This document shows, in pieces, positions 54,706-64,000 of a DNA stretch of 64,000 nucleotides. A program made the position numbers and the translations under genes. How positions within the stretch are numbered: position 1 is the stretch's first letter; every line of letters starts with the position of its first letter. Source of the stretch: Datura wrightii (lineage: Eukaryota; Streptophyta; Magnoliopsida; Solanales; Solanaceae); contig JASDFA010000016.1 of assembly GCA_035772735.1 (NCBI GenBank), positions 140,008,501 to 140,072,500 on the forward strand. Reading direction: 5' to 3'. Under the pieces are notes generated by a model. That model searched no databases and was not told the DNA's origin. It saw nothing but the letters and a program-made list of their open reading frames with translations.

Positions 54706-57002
54706 TGTCATGACTCGAATGGAGGCCCGGATCGTAACATGGGAGAAGGAGCCCCGAAAGACCCCAAGTCGACCCATGGCTTAAGCATACATCTAAATCA
54801 ATCAAAGAAATTGAATAATCAACAACATAAACATAGCGGAAGTCTAACTTAAACAAAACATCAGAATACATAATTTGAAGCTAAATACAACCATATGCCT
54901 GAAAAGCCTCTAAACATGATGAGATGTTGGGACAAGACCCCCAACTAACTCAACAAGTTGAAACTGAAAATACATAAGGAAATTTGAGTAGTCTAATCCT
55001 TGGGAGATGATGACTCAACAATAATGCAAAGGCTATCTTTGATAAGCTGACTAAGAATGGGACTGAACCTGTATTATGAAATGATACTGCAAAGAGTATA
55101 CGGTCAGTAAGTGAAATGTACCGAGTATGCAGGGTAAGTACAACCGCTTAAGTAAGTAAAATCATTTAAAGACAATACATAATGTAAAACTTAAATATTA
55201 AGAATCTGAGAATAGGGATTGCATGGATTCTTTCTGAAATCATGATCTCATCATAACATAACATATCATCATGACATATCATAACATAATCGATTGACTC
55301 AAAGCTGAAATATGATATTTATAAGTAAAGGTGAACATTTAGTCAAACCTACTTTAGAACATGCTTACATGTGTAAATCTCATGAGTAATGAACATGAAA
55401 AACTAAAATCATGAGAAATAATGGTAGACTCATCTTTTAACCGACATACCATGATAAAGCTTACGTGGTCCCAACTATCACACTCAAGTGGGTAGAGCCA
55501 TCCAAATTCTTGCTAGAGCTAGGAACGATACCATGATATCGATATCAAGATCATATCCCAATAGGGCAGGGGATAGCACACAAGGGAAGTCCCAAAGTCA
55601 TAATGTATAAACCTACATTGGCGCGTAGTTCTAAGGCATAGGGTGATCGACCCTTAGCCTGCTCAATGCTAGACACTACTCCCAAAAATATGCATATGCT
55701 CTACATCGTTATTCAACGAAGCTAAACATCATCTATTGACAAAGCTCATAAATCAAATACATCTCAAAGCAGAAATCATGCATAAGAGAAGCTTTAACTC
55801 AAACCATACCATAAGTTGAAAGATAATTTGGAGTCTTCGCTACAAAACCATGTGGTAAGCTATGCAAATGAAAAGATTTAACTCAAACGTACCACAAGAT
55901 GAAAATAAAGTGTGAGCCTTCGCTCCAAAACTATGTGGTAAGCTTAATTTGGGAAATCATTATACATTCATCACAAGTCTCATCTTTCATGAACTTCTCA
56001 TCAATGGGTTTTTCATTTGTAAAGATAGAAACATGATTTTTAATTGAAAACATTATAAAACTTGCCCATGCTTCATAATTCAATAATAGAAATGTATTTA
56101 AATTATACCCATGTAAAGAATTAGGAATTTCATGCATTGGGTTAGAACTCCATAGATTAGTAATAGATTATTCATGATTTGGAGAGGGATTGGGCATGGG
56201 TGTGAAAGGAATCACCCATTCATAACCCTACATACCTATTAGTAGCTAATTCTTACACTTCTTTGAATGCATAATAGGAAATTAAAGAGGAATTGATGAA
56301 TGGTAGGCTTGATCACCTCTCTAGTCTTCTACCTTGCATTCATGAATGAATGAGTCCTAAAATGAACTTAATCCCTTTAAAAGTCACTATTCATAATTGA
56401 AAATGACGTAGTTTAGGACTTAGAATTTTAGGAATTACAAAATATCCCTTACTAAATTCGAAGAAAATAATTGTCAGGTGGTCCCAATGAGGGACCTAAC
56501 AACTCGTCATCAAGGGTCACGATTCGTGGCTTGATCTATAATGTACACTGCTTCTCAATCTACTGGGCTCATGACAGACGACATAACGACTCGTGACCTG
56601 GTGACCACCACTCGTGGTCACCATCTGTGAAGTGCACTACCTTAACTTTAACAAAAACAATCCCCACTTGGCCACAACCCTCCCCACGAACCCTTGGGAG
56701 TAACCACGACTTGTAGGGTCCTTCCTTCGAGTACACTGCCTTTCTTCCTTGTCTTTTTCTTCTCACCCACCCCGTGACTAATCTAACGACTCATAGGGCC
56801 TGACTACGAGTCGTGATCATGCGCATGGGGTCTCATTTCTCAAGTTTCAAATTAAATCCCTAGGCCTCCCCACGAGTCATATCACGACTCGTGGGCTGCT
56901 CTCAAGACTCTCCTCATGAGTCGTTTCGTGTGTGACGCCAAATTTCAACTTTTTCTCTATTTCAACTCTCGGTTCCAATCTTTGGGCATCTGGGGCATAA
57001 CA
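54706..57002 (-). repeat. 5' LTR of element V
   Basis: The 2297-bp LTR starts TGTCATGACTCGAATGG and ends GGGGCATAACA. The low side has the PBS and gag of V, while the high side enters another gag (57003 on), so V inserted into element S; TGAAG (57003-57007) is the expected target site. The U3 part (56490-56930) has many ACGACTCGTGG-type near-palindromes. Confidence 0.85.
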
Positions 57003-57825
57003 TGAAGCATAGCGGTTCAATCTTTGACCAAGTAGCCCGCTACGCCGTGCATAAACTTGCTCACCAAGCTTTCTAATCAGCCACCAGCTCTAGTGCATAT
57101 TTGGGCAAGCGGTTGAACTCTAAAGCATACTCATGGACTGTCAGATTATTCTGCCTCAGGTTCACAAAAATGCTGTGAGGAACTCATCCCTACTAATGGG
57201 ACTCGCTCAAACTGCTCTGCTATCTTTCCACTGTCTGAACCAAATATGTGCAACCCCTTTCAACTGATAAGAGGCTAGGTCTGTACACTCCTCTCCTGTC
57301 AGCCCCATAATCTGGGTGATCTTATGGATCTCATTAATAAACTCGTATGGATCCTCGTTCACCTTTGATCCAAGGAACTCCCGAGGGTTCATCCTAAGAA
57401 AGTCCCTGACTCTTGCCACTACCGCCTGCTGGTTGACCTGGGCGGTCAATGCCTGGGCCAACGTTTGGATGGCTATCGTAAACTCTACATGGGCAACCTG
57501 GTCGGGCATATGATCTTCGGGGGCTGGTAGGGCCTGCTGGCACACATCTTCATTGCCATTCTCATAGCCGTTTCGCTTTCCTTTCTTCTTTCATTAATTC
57601 GATGAGGAGGCATGATTCTGTAAACGCAGTATAGCACGAGTTTGAAGGATAGAGAGACATTTCATTGAACGACATAAATCATGAAAGAAGGGAAATATTT
57701 CCTAAAACGTTTGTAGCCTCTTCGTCATAAGTATGGCGTGCTTCACACCCATGAAAAAGACTCTACTGAATGCGGCTTTCGGACACCGTGGGACACTTCA
57801 AAACCTGATGCTCTGATACCAAGTT
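57003..57825 (-). pseudogene. Chromovirus gag 5' part and primer site (element S)
   Basis: From ATG at 57613, the minus-strand frame (open piece 57545-57207) reads VARVRDFLRMNPREFLGSKVNEDPYEFINEIHKITQIMG and LKGVAHIWFRQWKD, the N-terminal half of a Tekay-type Gag. It continues with frame breaks to 57003, where the LTR of V interrupts it. The primer site CTCTGATACCA is at 57811-57821. The remainder of S is not found beyond V in this window. Confidence 0.85.
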
Positions 57826-60029
57826 TGTCACGACCCAAACATAGGCCCAGATAGAGATACGAGACAAGGAACCCCGAAAGGCCCCAAGTCGACCCATGGC
57901 ATGAACATAGCGAATAAGAGCATACAAAAAGAGGAAACTAATTTATTAAAACACTCTTAAGAGGAAGTCTTCATACATATCAATCTAAAACAAGGTCAAC
58001 AATGAAACGTTGAATGTTTTCTACATGTTGTCTGAAAAACCTATAACATAACTGATGAGCTAATAGGAAAGCATCACTAACTAGCTTGACAAATTCTGAA
58101 ATGGAAATAACATCATAATGATCAATTGAATGTTCTCAAAGGATGAGTACTCACCAACACTAGATAAACAGGCTTGAGAGGAAAGCATGACTAATGATGC
58201 AGCTGAGACTGATCCCTCAGACCTGTATCAAGAAATGATACAACATAGAGTATGTGGTTAGTACTTGGAATGTACTGAATATGCAAGATAAGTAAATATG
58301 GAAACTTAAAATACATCAGACTTCATAAGAGTAGGATAGCATGAAAATGAACTAAATATCATAATATAAACATGAGGGCCCAAAGTTTTCAAACCATTCA
58401 TGATCTAGTCATAAATATAACCATGAGAGAATCCTTATAAAACATAACTTGAGCCAAAGTAATATAAACATAAAAATGTATAAATCATGAGGAGAAATGG
58501 GAGAACCCGTCTTAATCGACACCATCATGATAGAGCTTACATGATGGCCCAACTATTTCACTCAAGTGCGCAAAGCCGTTCTAGGCTTGCCAAGCAAGGA
58601 AAGTGCATTATGTGATATCATAAAGGGATCCAAAAATATATATATATACCTATGGTGGCATGTAGTTTTGAGATCATGGGATTTACCTAAACGCCGAGTC
58701 TACTTAGTGCTAGACACTACTTCCAAAAATATGCACATGAGGGCTCATATAGAAACATGAAATCATTCATGAAGTTCATGGCCAATAAATCATAACATGC
58801 CTGCTCAAACATGAAATACATGATTTTCCATGAATAAGGGCCTTTGAGTAGGCCAAAAATCATAAACTCATAAATCATGAAGAATATGCATATTTGTGAA
58901 AATTGATATACTTGAGATTCATAAATCCATAAAGAATACTTGAAGAGAAATCATATCATAATTCATAAATAATAATTTAGGCTTAGGGAGATCAAAATCA
59001 TAATAGAATTATAACTTGGATTTTCATGAGACATTGCATAATTGGGCATAGATTGACTTGGATTTGAAATAATAAAAATTATAATTAATTTAAATATAAA
59101 ATCTTCCCATAGATCTTAAAACAACACTTTGAACATAAATGGGATTGACCCATGATCAAATCAAAGAGAATTTCCATGAAATTGGGCTTGAAACCCCAAG
59201 AGATCATTAAATTTACTTTAATATTCATGAACATAGGGGGAAATTGGGCATGAGAGTGAAGAGGGACTCTCATGCACAACCCTACATACCTGGGAAATCT
59301 GATCTTAAACTCCCCCTTGAATGACCAAAGGAATTGGAGAAGAAATTGGGGAGTTCTATACTTGATCTTTCTTAGGATATCCTCTAGTTTGCATGCATGA
59401 GGAGGAAATTGGTTAGAATAGATTAAACCTCCATAAAACTCCCCAATTCTGAGCTTAAAATGACGTAGTTTAGAGCTTAGGAACTTAGGAATTATGAAAT
59501 TGCCCCAATTAAAATGCGGGAAAATTACACACTATTAGGTACCATGACTCATCCTACGGACCGTACCTCAATCCTACAGGTCGTGCTTTCCTCTCGTTAC
59601 AACCTCTGATGAAATCGTGGATTCTAAACTTTTCCACGAGTCACACCATGATTTCTACCTTTATCCATGAGTCATGGAATCCCTCCGTAACCACAACTTG
59701 GAGAAATCCCCTGCTCCTTCCTACGAGTAGAAGTAACGATCCGTGGTTCCCAAACACGGGTCGTACCACGAGTCGTACCTTCTCTCTTGACCATTCCAGA
59801 ACCAAACCACGATTCATACCTATGAGTGATAACTTCAACAAACAAGTCATTAAAAGGATTGTTGTTACCAACTCTTTCCCACATAACTTCTAACTACAGG
59901 TGGTTCGTACGAGTCATAGGTCCTTCATATGACTCATACCATGAGTCGTCCGGACTCAAAATCTCAAATTTTTCTGTTGTTCCCATTTCAAATCCCAAGT
60001 CAAGTCTTAGGAACTTATTGGGTATTACA
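57826..60029 (-). repeat. LTR shared by elements S and U
   Basis: 2204 bp, starts TGTCACGACCCAAACATAGG and ends GGGTATTACA. One side has a primer site and gag (5' LTR of S); the other has a polypurine tract and integrase (3' LTR of U). The U3 part (59540-59960) again has repeated ACGAGTCGTACC/CATGAGTCAT motifs. Confidence 0.85.
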
Positions 60030-60045
60030 ATATCTCCCCCTTGGT
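60030..60045 (-). other. Polypurine tract of element U
   Basis: Plus strand ATATCTCCCCCTTGGT; ACCAAGGGGGAGATAT on the element strand, directly before the LTR. Confidence 0.8.
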
Positions 60046-60329
60046 AATATTTGTCCTCAAATATGGGGTAAACATATTGAATCACTAGGGAAAACCTTCC
60101 ATCCCGAATAATTAACATCTAGAGCTGAAAACTGACAGAGTGACTAACTCCAGACTGAAATACATAACTGAACTGAATTCATGAATAACACATATACATA
60201 CATTGACATGAAAGAAACAGGAACACATGAACTTAACATGAAACTGAATAGAGTACTAAGGAGAAAACTGATACCTCAAGCTGGAACTAAACCGGAAAGG
60301 AATAGATGCTGGTATTTAGACATCATTTC

Positions 60330-61740
60330 TGCTTCAGCTTCCCACATAGCTCCCTCAACATGGTGATTTCTCCACAAAACCTTTACTGAGGCTACTTCTT
60401 TGTTTCTTAGCTTCCAAACCTAATGATCAAGTATTTCAATTAGAACCTCCTCGTAGCTAAGGCTATCCTTCACATCTAAGCTCTTCACCATAGCAACCAA
60501 AGCTGGATCACCCGTACACTTCTTTAAAAGTGACACATGAAAAACTAGATGTACTGAAGCCAATTCTGAGGGCAACTCCAACTCGTAAGCCACCTTGCAA
60601 ACACATCTCACAATCCTGTACGAGCCAACATAATGGGGACTAAGTTTCCCCTTCTTTCCAAATCTCATCACTTCCTTCATAGGAGACACCTTCGAAAATA
60701 CCTAATCATCAACTTCAAACTCAAGTTCTCTCTTCCTCACATCAACATAGGATTTTTGGCGACTCTGAGCTATTTTCAACTTTTCCCTTATAAGTTGAAC
60801 TTTCTCCATAGCCTTATGAATTGAATCCAGTCCTATCCACGTAGCTTCACCGACTTTGGACCAACTAATAGGCAATCTACACCTCTGCCCATAAAGTGCC
60901 TTAAATGGAGCCATCTGAATGCTGGAATGGTAACTGTTGTTATATGCAAATTTGATGAGAGCTAAATGATTATCCAAACTATCCTTGAAATCAATCACAC
61001 GCGCCCTCAACATATCCTCAAGAGTTTGAATGATTCATTTAGCCTGACGGTCTTTTTGCGGGTGAAAGGTTGTACTAAGATTGACCTAAGTACCAAGTCC
61101 CTTCTAAAATGATCTCCATAACTAGGAGATAAACTGAGTACCCCAATATTATATGATGGACAAGGGCACTCCATACAAAGGGCACTCCATACAAATGAGC
61201 TAACTCTCGAATGTACAATTTAGCATAATCCTCCGCTGAGTCGGTAGTTTTGACTGGTAGGAAATGAGCTGCTTTGGTCATCCTATCCACAATCACCCAT
61301 ATGAAGTCATACTGTTGATGAGTACAAGGGAACCCTATAATGAAGTCCATATTGATTTTATCCGACTTCCAAGTAGTGATACTAATGTATTCAAGTACAC
61401 CTCCGGGTCTTTGATGCTCAACTTTAACTTGTTGACAATTTGGACACTTCGCCACAAACTCTGCTATGTCCTTTTTCATGCCATTCCACCAATAGACTTC
61501 TCATAGGTCACAGTACATCTTGATGGCACATGGATGTATAGAATATCTAGAACCATGAGCCTCATGCAATATCCACTCCCTCAAGTCATCAACCCCGGAA
61601 CACACGAACGACCCTGATATCGTAATACACCATCTCCCCCTTGGGAGAAAACCTCCACCTTTTGATTCTAAACCACCTCCTTCAGCTTTAACATAAAGGA
61701 TCCTCGTCTTCCTAGCCTTGACTTTGGTCACCAAAGAAGA
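60330..61740 (-). pseudogene. Integrase with chromodomain, pseudogene (element U)
   Basis: In element order: an H-rich start near 61575 (LHEAHGSRYSIHPCAIKMY), the rest of the zinc-binding domain with both cysteines (KCPNCQQVKVEH, near 61450), and the core with NMDFIIGFP...WVIVDRMTKAAHFLPVKT (first catalytic Asp region). After frame breaks follow FKALYGQRCRLP and the GPY/F region (GKLSPHYVGSYRIVRCVCKVAYEL, near 60650-60570), then the chromodomain approach (SYEEVLIEILDH). A few frameshifts and stops separate these pieces. Better preserved than the W and V integrases. Confidence 0.85.
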
Positions 61741-61780
61741 TTCTAACCCATTCTCAATAATAACACCACCATCTGCCGAG

Positions 61781-62690
61781 TCAATAAGATGAACTCCTAG
61801 TCATGTAAGCCGATGCACATCCTTCACTAACTCTTCCCTCTCTCTCATCTACATGGGACACACTCTCCATAGAAAGCCTTCTAAGAGCATCTTCCACTAC
61901 ATTATCCTTGCCCGGATTATAAAGGACACTCATATCATAATCATTAAGAAGCTCTAACCACCTTCTTTGAAGTAGATTTATATCATTCTGGGTAAACACA
62001 TAGTGTAGGCTTTTGGGGTTCGTAAACACATCCACATGGACCCCGTACAGATAGTGCCTCCAAATCTTCAATTCAAATGCTACCGCTGCCAACTCGAGGT
62101 CATGAATTGGATAGTTCTTTTCAGGGACTTTCAGCTGCCTGGAAGCATAGATTATAACCCTACTTTGCTGCATTAATACACAGCCAAATCTGATCCTTGA
62201 AGAATTACAATAAACCACAAACCCATTGGTACCCTTAGGTAAAGTCAAAAATGGTGTTAAGGTGAATCAAGTCTTCAACTATTGGAAGTGCTTCTCACAG
62301 GCCTCTGACCATTGAAACTTTACTTTCTTCTAGGTAAACTTAGTCAATGATGCTACAATGGATGAAAACCTTTCCACAAACCTCCTGTAGTAACTAGCTA
62401 AGCCCAAGAAACTCCTGATTTCTGAAGGACTAACTAGTCTAGGCCAATTGTTCACAGCATCTATCTTTTGAGGGTTAACTTGTACACCCTCACTTGACAC
62501 CACATGACCCAAAAATGCTTCAGAGTTTAACCAAAATCCACTCTTGCTGAATTTAGCATATAGTTGTAAATCCTTAATAGTCCGTAGCACCACCCTCAAT
62601 TGAGCAGCATGCTCCTTTTCGCTCTTAAAGTATATGAGAATGTCATCTATGAACAAAATAACGAACATGTGCCCTTGCATTCCTTTTCAC
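61781..62690 (-). pseudogene. RT C-terminal part and RNase H, pseudogene (element U)
   Basis: The frame 62680-62330 starts just before the catalytic FIDDILIY and continues through the thumb (FWLNSEAFLGHVVSSEGVQV, SFLGLASYYRRFVERFS). Frame 62248-61781 is RNase H (YASRQLKVPEKNYPIHDLELA, VFTNPKSLHYVF, ALRRLSMES). The N-terminal two thirds of RT, the protease and the gag end are missing: at about 62690 the sequence jumps to an unrelated gag. Confidence 0.85.
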
Positions 62691-63460
62691 CTGCTTGCCC
62701 ATACCAAGCACGAACTTTCTCATTCTGGCCTTCATATCCAGTACCATCTCCAAAGCATACTTAGATAGATGAGTGAACTTAAGACTATATTCCTTCACGC
62801 TCATGGTGTCCTACATCAAGTTCACAAACTCTTCTACCTTAGCATCTGTAAGCTCCTAGGGGAAGAAGTGGTTTAGAAATGTCTCTCAAAATTATCCTAG
62901 GCTACCAAAGTTGCATTCTCACCATGGGCCCGCTTCCACTAATCGTACTATTTATTGGATACATCCTTGAACTGATAAGAAGCAAACTCATCTCCTTTGA
63001 TTTCTATTGTAGGAATTGCCGTCAAGATCTTCCAAATCTCATCAATAAAGCTCTCAGGGTCCTCATAAACTTTCGACCCTATAAACACTAGTGGGTTCAT
63101 CCTCATAAATTTCCCAATCATCAACACTCTTGACAAGTCATAAGAATTAAAACTAGCAGGTACTGAGCCTTGACGGCCTAACTGAGAAGAAAAAAACTGA
63201 GTGAGAATCTGGATAGCTCCCCTAAACTCTACCTCTAAAGTGCCAACTCGGGGAGGCTGAGGAACAAGTGCTTCCAAAACTCCCTTGTTAGCATCCAATG
63301 CATTCTGAGCTCCAACACTCGCACCTTGAGCTATTGTGCATACCTCATTCCTAGTCTATAACCAAATCTAGGGTGGCAGACTTGCTATATTATTTCCAAT
63401 ATAAACCTCTGCACAGGCAGCAGTCCTCTGACTGGCAGTACATTTTGAAGGCATGATCTG
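62691..63460 (-). pseudogene. Gypsy gag 5' part of a different family (element T)
   Basis: The frame 63298-62948 reads VPQPPRVGTLEVEFRGAIQILTQ and MRMNPLVFIGSKVYEDPESFIDEIWKI, a Gag N-terminal region of the same superfamily but distinct from V and S. An ATG near 63453 is a plausible start, with a stop near 63370. It runs on in broken frames toward 62691, where it meets the RT of U. Confidence 0.75.
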
Positions 63461-63654
63461 AAACATGTGAATGCACTAGTTAGGAGGAAATCTTCATAGA
63501 GTTGAGCTCTATTGTACAAAATAGAGTATGAAGGAAGGGAGGTATTTCCTAACACTCTATAGTCTACTTATTATATATGTGTCACACTTCACACCTATAA
63601 GAAGGACGCTACTAGATGTGGCTTCATAGACATCTTAGGACTCTTTAAACATAA

Positions 63655-63668
63655 AGCTCTAATATCAA
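63655..63668 (-). other. Degenerate primer site of element T
   Basis: CTCTAATATCAAG compared with CTCTGATACCAAG elsewhere; two transitions. Confidence 0.6.
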
Positions 63669-63671
63669 GTT

Positions 63672-64000
63672 TGTCACTCCCCGAATCTGCACTCTTAGTG
63701 TGGTCGGTACTCAAACCAATAATGGTCCAAGAGGACACTTGGCCTGGCGTAATATTAGCTAAGAGTGTAAGAAAAATATACAGAAGTAATAATTGCAATG
63801 AGCTCAACTTTAAGGAAAATACAATTTAATAACTGCAACTGAAAGCAATGCTAAAAAGTAACATCAATGACTCATCTTTCTAACTAGTCTTTGAAGCCTC
63901 TAAGTCTGAATTATAGTTGTTGGGACAAAGTTTCCACATCTACCTCAAGATCTACTTGTAACAACCTAAAAGTCCCTAAGACTAGACCCTAGATTTGGGG
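63672..64000 (-). repeat. 5' LTR of element T, runs off the window
   Basis: Starts TGTCACTCCCCGAATCTGC. Only the first part resembles the other chromovirus LTRs in layout (GGTCCAAGAGGACACTTGG, TGTTGGGACAA), so it is a different family from 57826-60029. Confidence 0.75.

Noticed and set aside
1..64000. Host protein-coding genes
   Set aside because: Every long or conserved frame is explained by a retroelement protein or its antisense; no other multi-exon or domain-bearing frame stands out.

Overview
The window is plant nuclear DNA made almost entirely of nested LTR retrotransposons. I found no host gene, rRNA, tRNA or CRISPR array. The chromovirus proteins (Tekay/Del-like gag, protease, RT, RNase H, integrase, chromodomain), the Athila-type gag-protease and a Solanaceae-looking MITE suggest heterochromatin of a solanaceous species. 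The taxon is an inference; the repeat content is seen directly.

Layout. Positions 1-9880 hold a decayed plus-strand chromovirus (Y). Its 5' LTR is split by an Athila/Tat-like element X (590-6283, TSD TATAC). Positions 9881-15332 hold Z, a minus-strand gag-only derivative with two LTRs. Positions 15333-19595 hold W, the 3' half of another minus-strand chromovirus. A further chromovirus LTR starts at 19596 and is interrupted by element A (19963-29861, TSD ATGAG) and, 251 bp later, by element B (30113-37545, no 3' end). An unrelated LTR (37546-40377) with a 40-bp tandem repeat follows. Next is minus-strand chromovirus V (40378-44051 and 53338-57002), which carries a MITE and is split by element C (44057-53332, TSD GTAAG). 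V lies in the gag of element S, whose LTR (57826-60029) also abuts the 3' end of element U. U is fused near 62690 to the gag and 5' LTR of yet another element (T).

The most interesting content is the A/B/C family. These are young Athila-like elements of 9-10 kb with LTRs of about 1.42 kb and a tRNA-Asp primer site. All three end the gag-protease frame at the same place and contain no RT, RNase H or integrase. Instead they carry a second ORF of exactly 1221 nt in every copy, resembling the 'putative plant transposon protein' family. Upstream of that ORF lie a conserved intron and a TATA-like, inverted-repeat-rich module resembling the element's own U3 promoter. Each full copy also has three exact copies of a polypurine-tract motif, a hairpin after gag-protease supported by base-pair changes, a hairpin at the LTR tip, and a conserved 15-codon upstream ORF. 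This looks like a non-autonomous family that supplies its own Gag, protease and ORF2 and borrows its polymerase and integrase. All copies carry stop codons, many of them CAG to TAG.
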